64,000 nt of DNA, from contig NZ_SPNJ01000003.1 of the NCBI RefSeq assembly GCF_004563925.1, positions 1-64,000 on the forward strand, given 5' to 3'. A model generated the notes under the pieces. It saw only the letters and a list, made by a program, of their open reading frames with translations, did no database searches and had not been told where the DNA came from. Position 1 is the first letter of the stretch. Each line of letters begins with the position of its first letter. This DNA comes from Herbaspirillum sp. 3R11 (GTDB lineage: Bacteria > Pseudomonadota > Gammaproteobacteria > Burkholderiales > Burkholderiaceae_D). The position numbers were made by a program, and so were the translations under genes. Positions 1 through 8,570 of the stretch are shown in pieces.

Positions 1-124
1 CCGCTACTACAATCATTACCGCATCAAAAGCAAGTTAAAAGGGCTGAGTCCTGTTCAATACAGAACCCAGCCCTCAAGGCCTTAACCGGCTTACATGACC
101 GTCCAACTTTACGGGGTCAGTTCA
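1..124 (+). mobile_element. Right end of an IS3-family insertion sequence
   Basis: The window opens inside an IS3-family element: the last codons of the transposase are followed by a terminal repeat. Positions 97-124, read on the minus strand, begin TGAACTGACCCC, which resembles the start of IS3/IS150-type inverted repeats that begin TG and carry ACTGACCC. The element therefore probably ends at base 124. Only the right end is visible, so intactness, the left repeat and target duplication cannot be judged. It sits 51 bases beyond the stop codon of fdsD, which is intact. Confidence 0.7.
2..85 (+). CDS. IS3-family transposase (OrfB), C-terminal 27 codons only
   Basis: Reading from base 2, the frame gives a peptide with the core YYNHYRIKSKLKGLSPVQYR and a TAA stop at 83-85. 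The NHYRIKxKLKGLSPVQYR segment is the usual C-terminus of IS3-family OrfB (DDE/rve) integrases. The catalytic DDE core lies outside the window. The 5' end is truncated by the window edge, so it cannot be said whether the transposase is complete. The IS3-family assignment is confident; the subgroup is not. Confidence 0.75.
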   Translation, partial: RYYNHYRIKSKLKGLSPVQYRTQPSRP

Positions 125-175
125 CGATGGACGGCCTTTTTATTCGGCGGAGAGTCTCTGCGAAGGCGCGTCGGT

Positions 176-412
176 CTATTGAACCGCGACCTGCAGCTCG
201 GCGGTATGCGCCTTCACCGCCGCCAATACGATCTCGCTCAGCTCCGAGCCACCCTCCTGCTCCACATACTCCAGCAAGGCGCGCCGCATGCGCGGCTCCC
301 AGAAACGCTTGATGTGCGTAGCCAGGTCTTTTTCCGCCTGCGCGCGATCGGGCATGGTGGAAAAGAAAGTGCCGATCTGGTTGGCCATCTTGATGAGGTG
401 CGGAACGTTCAT
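176..412 (-). CDS. fdsD: NAD-dependent formate dehydrogenase, delta subunit
   Basis: This 78-residue protein is the small FdsD subunit of soluble NAD-dependent molybdenum formate dehydrogenase. It starts MNVPHLIKMANQIGTFF and carries a central stretch with HIKRFWEPRMRRALLEY, the typical FdsD region (DUF of about 70 residues). It is the last gene of the fdsG-fdsB-fdsA-fdhD-fdsD run, 31 bases after fdhD. FdsD proteins are known to be needed for assembly or stability of the enzyme rather than catalysis. It has no cysteines and no membrane segment. The IS3 element ends 51 bases downstream, so the native downstream context may have been altered. Confidence 0.93.
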   Translation of the reverse strand: MNVPHLIKMANQIGTFFSTMPDRAQAEKDLATHIKRFWEPRMRRALLEYVEQEGGSELSEIVLAAVKAHTAELQVAVQ

Positions 413-443
413 GATGTGGTCTCGATTCTGTTAAGTATTACCG

Positions 444-1283
444 TCAGATCAGGCGGTGCGGTCCGGCATACACCACGTGCCCTTGCCGCCGCACGAAACC
501 GATCAGCGTCACATCGGTCTCTTTCGCCAGGCGAATCGCCAGTGCGGTCGGCGCCGAAATCGCGGCGATGAAGCCGATGCCGACGGTCGCTGCCTTTTGC
601 ACCATTTCATAACTGGCGCGGCTGGTGATGATCACGGCGCCGGCTGAAAAATCCTGCTTGTCCTCAGCCAATGCGCCGATCAGTTTGTCGAGCGCATTGT
701 GGCGGCCGACGTCTTCACGCACCAGCGTGATCTTGCCGTCGTGGCCCATCCATGCCGCCGCGTGGGTAGCGCCGGTCTGCTGCTGCAATTCCTGCTGCGC
801 CTGCATCGCATCCAGCGCCGCATGCAATGTGTCGGCCGAAAACTGCAGCGCGTCGGCTTGCACCGCGGCCGGATGGCGCACCGCCTGCTCCAGCGTCTCG
901 GCCCCACACAAGCCGCAGCCGGTGCGGCCGGTCAGGTTGCGACGCTTTTCCTTCAGCGCGACGAAGCGCTCTGTGGCCACGTTCATTTGCACCTGGATGC
1001 CTTCGGCGCCCTGCACGATCTCGCAATCGTAGAGCTCGCCCGGGTTGGCCAGGATGCCTTCGGTCAATGAAAATCCCAGCGCGAAGTCTTCCAGGTCGGC
1101 CGGCGTCGCCATCATCACGGCGTGCGAAATGCCGTTGTACTCCAGCGCGATCGGCACTTCTTCGGCCACCACGTCGGTGACCACTTCGCGTTGGCCGTCG
1201 CGCCACTTCTCCACCTCAACCTTGGCCGCGGTGGAGAACTCAGTGGAGATATCATCGGGCGACGGGATGGGACATGCATTCAT
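444..1283 (-). CDS. fdhD: Formate dehydrogenase sulfurtransferase FdhD (FdsC)
   Basis: FdhD passes sulfur from a cysteine desulfurase to the molybdenum cofactor, a step required for formate dehydrogenase activity. The 279-residue length is usual for the family. The conserved cysteine loop is visible in GRTGCGLCGAE (about residues 118-128), the CxxC that carries the persulfide. The C-terminal half contains the family segments EDVGRHNALDKLIG and ITSRASYEMVQKAA. In fds operons of Cupriavidus and relatives this gene is called fdsC and lies between fdsA and fdsD, exactly as here. The gap to fdsA is 31 bases, suggesting co-transcription. Confidence 0.95.
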   Translation of the reverse strand: MNACPIPSPDDISTEFSTAAKVEVEKWRDGQREVVTDVVAEEVPIALEYNGISHAVMMATPADLEDFALGFSLTEGILANPGELYDCEIVQGAEGIQVQMNVATERFVALKEKRRNLTGRTGCGLCGAETLEQAVRHPAAVQADALQFSADTLHAALDAMQAQQELQQQTGATHAAAWMGHDGKITLVREDVGRHNALDKLIGALAEDKQDFSAGAVIITSRASYEMVQKAATVGIGFIAAISAPTALAIRLAKETDVTLIGFVRRQGHVVYAGPHRLI

Positions 1284-1314
1284 TGACTGCTTCTTTCTTC
1301 ATTTCATTGTTTGG

Positions 1315-4194
1315 TTATTTCGTGACCAGAGGCTCCTGAGAAACCTTCTCGCCTTTCAGCAAACCGAGCTGCTCACGGTTGAACTGTTCGTAATGCTGCT
1401 GCCATTCGGACGGCTGCGACACCGGCATGACCTGCACCGCCGTCACCTTGTACTCGGGGCAATTGGTGGCCCAGTCCGAGTTGTCGGTGGTGATCACGTT
1501 GGCGCCCGACTCGGGGAAGTGGAACGTGGTGTAGACCACGCCCGGCTGCACCCGCTCGGTCACGGTCGCACGCAACACCGTCTGCCCGGCACGCGATTCA
1601 ATGCCGACCCAATCGCCTTCGCGCACGCCGCGGTCTTCGGCGTCGTGCGGATGGATTTCCAGACGGTCTTCATCGTGCCATTGCGAATTCTCGGTGCGGC
1701 GCGTCTGCGCGCCGACGTTGTATTGCGACAGGATGCGGCCGGTGGTCAGAATCAGCGGATAACGCTGCGTCACCTTCTCGTCGGTGGCGAAATATTGCGT
1801 GTTGAGGAACTTGCCCTTGCCGCGGATGAAGCTGCCGATGTGCATGATCGGCGTGCCTTCCGGCGCCGCATCGTTGCACGGCCACTGGATGCTGCCGAGG
1901 CGCTCCAGTTTGTCGTAGCTGACGCCGTGGAAACTCGGCGTCAGGGCCGCGATTTCATCCATGATTTCCGATGGATGATTGTACGGCATCGGGTAGCCGA
2001 GCGCTTCGGCCAGCGCCACCGTGACTTCCCAGTCGGACTTGCCGGACTTCGACGGCATCACCTTGCGCACGCGCGAGATGCGGCGCTCGGCATTGGTGAA
2101 GGTGCCGTCCTTTTCGAGGAAGGACGAACCCGGCAGGAACACGTGCGCATACTTGGCGGTCTCGTTGAGGAACAAGTCCTGGATCACGATGCACTCCATC
2201 TCTTGCAAGGCGGCCGCGACGTGCTGGGTGTTCGGATCGGACTGGACGATGTCCTCGCCTTCGCAATACAGACCCTTGAAGCTGCCATCCATCGCCGCAT
2301 CAAACATGTTGGGAATGCGCAAACCCGGCTCCGGATTGAGCGTCACGCCCCAGGCCTGCTCAAACATCGAGCGCACGGTCGAATCCGAGATGTGGCGATA
2401 GCCCGGCAGCTCATGCGGGAACGAGCCCATGTCGCAGGAACCCTGGACGTTGTTCTGGCCGCGCAGCGGATTGACGCCGACGCCTTCGCGGCCGACGTTG
2501 CCGGTGGCCATCGCCAGGTTGGCGATGCCGATCACCATGGTCGAGCCCTGCGCATGTTCGGTCACGCCCAGGCCGTAATAGATCGCGCCGTTGCCGCTGG
2601 TGGCGAACAGACGCGCAGCGCCGCGCAGTTCTTCGGCCGGCACGCCGCAGATGGCGGACAAGGCTTCCGGTGAATTGTCCTCACGCAGCACGAACTCTTT
2701 CCACTGCTCGTAGGATTGGACATCGCAACGTTCGCGAATGTATTCCTCGCTTTGCAGATTTTCGGACATGATCACGTGCGCCAGCGCAGTGATCACGGCG
2801 ACATTGGTGCCCGGACGCAATTTGAGGTGGTAATCGGCCTGGATGTGCGCCGACTTGACCATTTCCGTCGTGCGTGGATCGATCACGATCAGCTTGGCGC
2901 CCTGGCGCAGGCGGCGTTTCATCTGCGAAGCGAACACCGGATGCGCCGACGCCGGGTTGGCGCCGATGATCATGATGACGTCGGACTTCATCACCGAATC
3001 GAAGGTCTGAGTCCCGGCCGATTCGCCCAAGGTCTGCTTGAGACCATAGCCGGTCGGCGAATGGCAGACACGCGCGCAGGTGTCGACGTTGTTGTTGCCG
3101 AAGGCGGCACGCACCAGCTTTTGCACCAGATAGGTTTCTTCGTTGGTGCAGCGCGAGGACGTGATGCCGCCGATGGAATCCTTGCCATGCTTGGCCTGGA
3201 TGCGGCGGAATTCGCTGGCGGCATACGTCAGCGCTTCTTCCCACGACACTTCGCGCCATGGATCGGTGATCTTGCTGCGGATCATCGGCTTGGTGATGCG
3301 GTCCTTGTGGGTCGCGTAACCCCAGGCGAAACGCCCCTTGACGCAGGAGTGGCCGTGATTGGCCTTGCCGTCCTTGTACGGCACCATGCGCACCACTTCG
3401 TTGCCCTTCATCTCGGCCTTGAACGCGCAACCGACGCCACAATAGGCACAGGTGGTGACCTTGCTGTGCTCGGCCTGGCCCATCATGATCACGGTCTTCT
3501 CGGTCAGCGTTGCGGTCGGACAAGCCTGCACGCAGGCGCCGCAAGAGACGCATTCGGATTCCATGAAGGTATCCATCTGCCCGGCCGTGACACGCGATTC
3601 GAAACCGCGGCCGCTGATGGTCAGTGCGAAGGTGCCTTGCGTCTCTTCACAGGCGCGCACGCAGCGGTTGCAGACGATGCATTTGGACGGATCGTAGGTG
3701 AAGTAGGGATTCGATTCGTCCTTCTTCATCTCGAGGTGATTCTCGCCTTCGTAGCCGTAGCGCACTTCGCGCAGGCCGACCGTGCCGGCCATGTCCTGCA
3801 GTTCGCAATTGCCGTTGGTCGGGCAGGTCAGACAATCGAGCGGATGGTCGGAAATGTACAGCTCCATCACGCCGCGCCGGATGTCGGCCAGCTTGGGCGT
3901 CTGCGTCTGCACCTTCATGCCGGGTTCGCAGGGGGTGGTGCAGGAAGCCGGATAGCCCTTCATCTTGCGACCATCCTTGCCTTCGATCTCGACCAGGCAC
4001 AGGCGACAGGAGCCGAACGGTTCCAGGCTGTCGGTGGCGCACAGTTTGGGCACGTTGATGCCCGCCTCCACCGCCGCGCGCATGACCGAGGTGCCGGCCG
4101 GCACGGTGACGTTGACGCCGTCGATTTCCAGGGTGACTTCGGTCTCGGAGACACGCGCCGGCGTGCCGTAATCTGTTTCGTTGAGCTGGTTCAT
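1315..4194 (-). CDS. fdsA: NAD-dependent formate dehydrogenase, alpha (catalytic molybdenum) subunit
   Basis: FdsA oxidises formate to CO2 at a bis-MGD molybdenum centre and passes electrons through a chain of iron-sulfur clusters to FdsB. The 959-residue protein shows, in order: a [2Fe-2S] domain with C52, C63, C66 and C85; a His/Cys cluster in DHPLDCLTCPTNGNC (116-130); two ferredoxin motifs, CIVCNRCVRAC (172-182) and CVSCGACVQAC (215-225); a further cluster motif CAYCGVGC (249-256); and the RVCHSP motif (375-380), where C377 is the molybdenum ligand. It is therefore a cysteine, not selenocysteine, enzyme. The molybdopterin dinucleotide-binding domain occupies the C-terminus. The gap to fdsB is 39 bases. 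Confidence 0.97.
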   Translation of the reverse strand: MNQLNETDYGTPARVSETEVTLEIDGVNVTVPAGTSVMRAAVEAGINVPKLCATDSLEPFGSCRLCLVEIEGKDGRKMKGYPASCTTPCEPGMKVQTQTPKLADIRRGVMELYISDHPLDCLTCPTNGNCELQDMAGTVGLREVRYGYEGENHLEMKKDESNPYFTYDPSKCIVCNRCVRACEETQGTFALTISGRGFESRVTAGQMDTFMESECVSCGACVQACPTATLTEKTVIMMGQAEHSKVTTCAYCGVGCAFKAEMKGNEVVRMVPYKDGKANHGHSCVKGRFAWGYATHKDRITKPMIRSKITDPWREVSWEEALTYAASEFRRIQAKHGKDSIGGITSSRCTNEETYLVQKLVRAAFGNNNVDTCARVCHSPTGYGLKQTLGESAGTQTFDSVMKSDVIMIIGANPASAHPVFASQMKRRLRQGAKLIVIDPRTTEMVKSAHIQADYHLKLRPGTNVAVITALAHVIMSENLQSEEYIRERCDVQSYEQWKEFVLREDNSPEALSAICGVPAEELRGAARLFATSGNGAIYYGLGVTEHAQGSTMVIGIANLAMATGNVGREGVGVNPLRGQNNVQGSCDMGSFPHELPGYRHISDSTVRSMFEQAWGVTLNPEPGLRIPNMFDAAMDGSFKGLYCEGEDIVQSDPNTQHVAAALQEMECIVIQDLFLNETAKYAHVFLPGSSFLEKDGTFTNAERRISRVRKVMPSKSGKSDWEVTVALAEALGYPMPYNHPSEIMDEIAALTPSFHGVSYDKLERLGSIQWPCNDAAPEGTPIMHIGSFIRGKGKFLNTQYFATDEKVTQRYPLILTTGRILSQYNVGAQTRRTENSQWHDEDRLEIHPHDAEDRGVREGDWVGIESRAGQTVLRATVTERVQPGVVYTTFHFPESGANVITTDNSDWATNCPEYKVTAVQVMPVSQPSEWQQHYEQFNREQLGLLKGEKVSQEPLVTK

Positions 4195-4233
4195 GGCAAC
4201 AACTCCTTGCTGAATACGTGGAACAGGTTTGGC

Positions 4234-5802
4234 TCAGGCGGCTTTTTCAGCCGGCGAACCAAAGTCTTCGGGAAAATGATTCAACGCCGACAGCACCGGG
4301 TACGGCGTCAGGCCGCCCATGGCGCACAGCGAACCGTTGAGCATGGTGTCGCACAGGTCGCGCAGCAGGTGGATCTGCTGGGGACGATTGTCATTGGCGA
4401 TGATCTTGTCGATCACCTCGACGCCGCGTGTCGAGCCGATGCGGCATGGCGTGCATTTTCCGCAAGATTCGATGGCGCAGAACTCCATTGCATAGCGCGC
4501 CTGCTGCGCCATGTCGACACCATCATCGAACACCACCATGCCGCCGTGGCCGACCATCGCGCCGATAGCGGCGAAGGCTTCGTAATCCAGCGGCGTGTCG
4601 AGCTGTTGCTGCGGCATGTAGGCGCCGAGCGGGCCGCCCACCTGCACCGCGCGGATCGGCCGGCCGCTGAGCGTACCGCCGCCGAAGTCGTCCAGCAGCT
4701 GGCGCAGAGTCAGGCCGAAAGCTTTTTCGACCAGGCCGCCGTACTTGACGTTGCCCGCCAGCTGGAACGGCAAGGTGCCGTGCGAACGGCCGACGCCGTA
4801 ATTCTTGTAAAACGCCGCGCCGCGCGCCAGCACGATCGGCACCGTCGCCAGCGAAATCACGTTGTTGATCACGGTCGGCTTGCCGAACAGGCCTTCCAGC
4901 GCCGGCAGCGGCGGTTTGGCGCGCACCACGCCGCGCTTGCCTTCGAGGCTTTCGAGCAGCGCGGTTTCTTCGCCGCAGATGTAGGCGCCGGCGCCCATGC
5001 GCACTTCCAGGCGGAACGCCTTTCCCGAGCCGAGCACGTTGTCGCCCAGATAGCCATTCTGATTTGCGGCAGCTATCGCTTCATTGAGCGCGGCGATGGC
5101 GTGCGGATATTCGGAGCGCACGTAGATGTAGCCTTGCGTCGCGCCGACGGCCAGACCGGCAATCGTCATGCCCTCGATCAGCACGAAGGGATCGTCTTCC
5201 ATCACCATGCGATCCGAGAAGGTGCCGGAATCGCCTTCGTCGGCATTGCAGACGATGTACTTTTGCGCGGCCTTTGCAGCGGCCACCGTCTTCCACTTGA
5301 TGCCGGTCGGGAACGCCGCGCCGCCGCGTCCGCGCAGGCCGGAATCCAGTACTTCCTGCACGATGGCTTCGCTGCTCATGCCGACGGCGCGCTTGAGTCC
5401 GGCATAGCCTTCATGCGCCAGGTAGTCGTCCAGCGACACCGGATCAGTGATACCGACGCGCGCAAAGGTCAGGCGCTCCTGTTTTTTCAGATAGGGAATT
5501 TCTTCGGTCAGGCCTTGCGCCAGCGGATGCTCAAATGCATCCGTCGCGTCCTCCAGGAAACCGGCGTCGAACAGACCCGCAACATCGGCCGGATCGACCG
5601 GGCCATAGGCGACGCGGCCTTGCTCGGTCTCGACCTCAACCAGCGGCTCCAGCCAGAACATGCCGCGCGAACCGTTGCGCACAATGTTCACCTCGACGCC
5701 GCGCTGTTCAGCTTCGCGCAGAACTGCCGCCGCCACCTCATTGGCGCCCAATGCAATCGCCGCGGAGTCGCGCGGCACATAAACGTTGATGCTCGTATTC
5801 AT
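4234..5802 (-). CDS. fdsB: NAD-dependent formate dehydrogenase, beta (FMN/NADH) subunit
   Basis: FdsB is the NuoF-like diaphorase subunit that reduces NAD+ with electrons from FdsA. The glycine-rich NADH/FMN site is seen in GLRGRGGAAFPTG, with a further motif YICGEETALLESLEGKRG. The C-terminal [4Fe-4S] motif is ESCGKCTPCRIGSTRG. I chose the start at 5802 (MNTSINVYVPRD), two bases after the fdsG stop, giving 522 residues; a longer frame to 5919 would run back into fdsG and is unlikely. The N-terminal ~120 residues form the extra thioredoxin-like part usual for FdsB. Translation is probably coupled to fdsG. Confidence 0.96.
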   Translation of the reverse strand: MNTSINVYVPRDSAAIALGANEVAAAVLREAEQRGVEVNIVRNGSRGMFWLEPLVEVETEQGRVAYGPVDPADVAGLFDAGFLEDATDAFEHPLAQGLTEEIPYLKKQERLTFARVGITDPVSLDDYLAHEGYAGLKRAVGMSSEAIVQEVLDSGLRGRGGAAFPTGIKWKTVAAAKAAQKYIVCNADEGDSGTFSDRMVMEDDPFVLIEGMTIAGLAVGATQGYIYVRSEYPHAIAALNEAIAAANQNGYLGDNVLGSGKAFRLEVRMGAGAYICGEETALLESLEGKRGVVRAKPPLPALEGLFGKPTVINNVISLATVPIVLARGAAFYKNYGVGRSHGTLPFQLAGNVKYGGLVEKAFGLTLRQLLDDFGGGTLSGRPIRAVQVGGPLGAYMPQQQLDTPLDYEAFAAIGAMVGHGGMVVFDDGVDMAQQARYAMEFCAIESCGKCTPCRIGSTRGVEVIDKIIANDNRPQQIHLLRDLCDTMLNGSLCAMGGLTPYPVLSALNHFPEDFGSPAEKAA

Positions 5803-5804
5803 GC

Positions 5805-6284
5805 TCACGTTGCACCTCGCTTGGCTTGCAGCAGCCGGTCGAGTTTGTCGGCGCCGACGCGCGCATGCAGCTCGCCGTCGACCACCACGTTCGGACCACA
5901 AGCGCACAGCCCCAGGCAATACACCGGCTCAAGGGTGAACTGGCCGTCAGCGGTGGTTTCATGGAAAGCGCAGCCGAGCGCTTTCTCGGCGTGCTTCGCC
6001 AGCGCTTCGGAGCCGACCGACTGGCAGGCTTCCGCACGGCACACCTGCACCACGTGCTTGCCGGCCGGTTGCTGGCGGAAATGGTGGTAGAAGGAAATCA
6101 CACCGTGCACTTCGGCGCGCGATACGTTGAGCGCGTCGGCGATCATCGGCACCGCATCGCCCGGCACGAAGCCGACCGCATCCTGGATGCCGTGCAAAAT
6201 CGGCAGCATGGCGCCGGGCATGTGCCGGCGCGCGGCGATGACGTCTCTGACCGCACCGACGTCGAATGGCTGTTGTCTGTTCAT
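5805..6284 (-). CDS. fdsG: NAD-dependent formate dehydrogenase, gamma subunit
   Basis: FdsG is a NuoE-like thioredoxin-fold protein carrying a [2Fe-2S] cluster that works with FdsB. The 159-residue protein has the four cluster cysteines in VCRAEACQSVG and CLGLCACGPNVVVDG. The segment ISFYHHFRQQPAGKHVVQ is typical of the NuoE/FdsG family. It is the first enzyme gene of the operon, and its TGA stop lies two bases before the fdsB start. The start at 6284 (MNRQQPFDVGAVRDV) is preceded by a purine-rich GGAGAC stretch. Confidence 0.96.
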   Translation of the reverse strand: MNRQQPFDVGAVRDVIAARRHMPGAMLPILHGIQDAVGFVPGDAVPMIADALNVSRAEVHGVISFYHHFRQQPAGKHVVQVCRAEACQSVGSEALAKHAEKALGCAFHETTADGQFTLEPVYCLGLCACGPNVVVDGELHARVGADKLDRLLQAKRGAT

Positions 6285-6358
6285 GGTTTCGTCTCCTGCT
6301 GAACTACTGTCCGGTCCCGGTATGTATTTTTATCTTGCCGGGCCGTGGAAAAACACGT

Positions 6359-6637
6359 CTAGTCGCGCCGCCTGATCCTTGCCGGAACCGGACGACGACG
6401 TTGTTGTTGCGATGCTGTTTTATGCGCTGCAGACAACAAGCCGGCGGCGACGAATACGGCGACCCCTGCCGGCGCGAACGGCGCGGCAAAGCTCAGAAAT
6501 GTGGGAAAGAAAATAATGCAGAACGCAACCGCAAGGACTGCAGCGGCGCCAACGAAGCTGGCGATCACAAACCCGGGCGCTACGCTGAAGAGCGTTGCGG
6601 CACGCGATCGGATCGGCGAATGATCAAACGATTTCAT
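6359..6637 (-). CDS. Small predicted membrane protein upstream of fdsG, unknown function
   Basis: A 92-residue frame beginning MKSFDHSPIRSRAATLF, with a plausible AGGGAGAAC ribosome site just before the start at 6637. Residues about 19-45 and 50-70 are hydrophobic (FVIASFVGAAAVLAVAFCIIFF, then PAGVAVFVAAGLLSAA), suggesting two membrane spans. The tail is short and arginine-rich. It lies between the transporter gene and fdsG on the same strand, 74 bases from fdsG. I do not recognise a family. The ribosome site and hydrophobic pattern favour a real gene, but it could be a chance frame in GC-rich DNA. Confidence 0.5.
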   Translation of the reverse strand: MKSFDHSPIRSRAATLFSVAPGFVIASFVGAAAVLAVAFCIIFFPTFLSFAAPFAPAGVAVFVAAGLLSAAHKTASQQQRRRPVPARIRRRD

Positions 6638-6696
6638 GTTCTCCCTGCCTGTCAATGATGCATCGGGTTGGTACAGAACACTACGGTGGTGAAGCC

Positions 6697-6729
6697 GGCT
6701 GCCGCAAAGTATTTCCCCTCGCGGCAGCC
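6697..6729. other. Perfect 9-bp stem hairpin after the OFA transporter gene
   Basis: GGCTGCCGC at 6697-6705 is the exact reverse complement of GCGGCAGCC at 6721-6729, with a 15-base loop. It lies 37 bases beyond the stop codon of the leftward transporter gene. There is no T run on the minus-strand side, so it is more likely a transcript-end or stabilising hairpin than a classical intrinsic terminator. The T-rich stretch (TTGTTTCTTGTT) follows on the plus strand, where no gene reads in. Confidence 0.4.
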
Positions 6730-6765
6730 TTGTTTCTTGTTACTTGTCGACTACGTCACGCTCAA

Positions 6766-8408
6766 TTACTTGAACAGCACCGCCGTCTTTTGCAACGTCA
6801 GCGAAATCCCCCAGATCAGCGGGATGCCGACTGCCAGCCATGCTGCACCGATCAGTGCAGGATTGCCGCCACGGCCGACCAGCGCCATGTCTGCCGACGA
6901 CAGCGTCGCGGTGTTGTCGGAGGATGATTTTTCGTGCGCCAGTTGCTTTTCACGAGCCAGTTCTTCCGGCGTCATGAAATGCTTCGCAGCGACCGGACGA
7001 ACCAGCAGGTTGCAGATCAGGCCAAGCACCAACATGCCTGCCAGGATATACATCGTGGTGTTGTACACCTGGTCGCGCGGCATGCCGAGCGACAACTGAT
7101 ACTCACGCATGTAGTTCACCACGACCGGGCCGAGGATGCCGGCGGTAGCCCATGCAGTCAGCAGGCGACCGTGGATCGCACCGACCATCTGGGTACCGAA
7201 CAAGTCAGCCAGGTACGCAGGCACCGTTGCAAAACCGCCGCCGTACATCGACAGGATGATGCAGACTGCACCGACGAACAGCGCGATGCTGCCGGCCTTG
7301 GCCGACCACGGCAGGCTCACGTACAGGATGAAGCCGAGCACGAAGAAGATCACGTACGTCATCTTGCGGCCGAAGAAGTCGGAGCACGACGCCCACACGA
7401 AACGACCACCGATGTTGAACAGGCTGATCAGACCGGTGAAGCCCGCCGCAATCGCCGCAATCGCTGCCTTTTGCTCAAGCGACAGATCGCTGAAGCCGAC
7501 GTTGACACCCAGCAGATGGCCGCCGAAGACTTCCTGCAGCATTGGCGACGAGATGCCGATGACGCCGATACCGGCCGACACGTTCAGGCACAGCACCAGC
7601 CACACCAGCCAGAACTGGGGGATGCCCCAGACCTTGCTCACGTGCACGTGGTTTTGCGTGATCATGGTGTTGTTGGTCGTCGCGGGAGGCGTCCAGCCGG
7701 CCGGCTTCCAGCCGCTAGGCGGAACGCGGTAGCCCAGTGCGCCAGCCATCATGAAGATGAAATAGATCACGGCCATGGCGACGAAGGTTTCCCACACGCC
7801 GACCGAGGTCGGTGTGGCGAAGTGCTTCATCAGCTTGTCGGCCAAGGGGCTGCCGACCAGCGCGCCGCCGCCGAAGCCCATGATCGCCATGCCGGTCGCC
7901 ATGCCGCGACGGTCCGGGAACCATTTGATCAGGGTCGACACCGGCGAGATATAGCCGAGACCAAGGCCGATGCCGCCGATCACCCCGGAGCCGAGCCACA
8001 TGAGCCAGATCTGGTGGGTGTAGACGCCGAAGGCGGAAATCAGCAAGCCGCCGCACCAGCACAGCGCGGAGACCACGCCGGCCTTGCGCGGACCTGCGCG
8101 CTCGAGCCAGCCGCCCCAGATCGCGGCGGAAATGCCGAGCAGGACGAAGAACATCGTATACATCCAGCCCAGCATGGAAATCTTCCAGTCGCAGGTGGTG
8201 GAGAATACTTGTGCGAAAAAGCCGGTATCCGGCGCACAGGCGATCGACTCTTTAATGCCGAGCGCCTTGGACAGCGGCAGCCAGAATACGGAGAAACCGT
8301 ATGCCATGCCAATACACAGATGAATTGCCAATGCGGCAGGCGGTACCAGCCAGCGGTTGAAACCGGGCTTGGCGATGGTGTGTTCCTTTTGCAGGAAATC
8401 AAAGGCCA
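6766..8408 (-). CDS. OFA-family MFS transporter (oxalate/formate antiporter type)
   Basis: A 547-residue major facilitator carrier, similar to OxlT-type oxalate/formate antiporters. It has 12 or more hydrophobic segments. The N-terminal region WLVPPAALAIHLCIGMAYGFSVF, the mid-protein MGFGGGALVGSPLADKLMKHF and NIGGRFVWASCSDFFGRK are typical of the OFA family. I set the start at 8408 (MAFDFLQKEHTIAKPG) because GGAGGG precedes it closely; an upstream Met at 8442 lacks such a site. Its position next to the formate dehydrogenase operon suggests import or exchange of formate (inference). A C-terminal cytoplasmic extension with KSSSDNTATLSS precedes a last pair of membrane spans. Confidence 0.88.
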
Positions 8409-8441
8409 TTATTCCCTCCTCTTTGATGTTGTGGGGCGGCA

Positions 8442-8488
8442 ATTATATGCAAGTCGAATGAATTCGGCTATTTATGCAAAAATATGCC
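8442..8488 (-). promoter_or_regulatory. Promoter and repeated TATGC boxes in the divergent transporter/regulator gap
   Basis: Read on the minus strand, positions 8447-8442 give a perfect TATAAT -10 box for the OFA transporter, about 34 bases before its start codon. No good -35 box lies at the right distance. The motif TATGC occurs three times on the plus strand, at 8445, 8473 and 8483, the first overlapping the -10 box. Such direct repeats could be binding sites for the divergent regulator, but this is inferred only from position. No match to the known ModE operator is seen. Confidence 0.4.
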
Positions 8489-8570
8489 TATAGTTTTTCT
8501 GAACTACGCGTACTGTCGCGAAGGTATCATTGAAATTCTACCGACTCAATATGCTATTTTTTTCATATAT

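Noticed and set aside
5803-5919. Upstream start for fdsB at 5919
   Set aside because: It would lie inside fdsG and add sequence unlike FdsB; ATG at 5802 fits coupled translation.
1045-6090. Long plus-strand open frames (up to about 1,100 codons) opposite the formate dehydrogenase genes
   Set aside because: They are antisense shadows of GC-rich coding DNA: the minus-strand frames carry complete enzyme motifs, while these show arginine- and histidine-rich sequence with no family signature.
8409-8570. ModE-box-like operator before the ModE-N regulator
   Set aside because: No sequence resembling the known ModE half sites was found; only short TATGC repeats.
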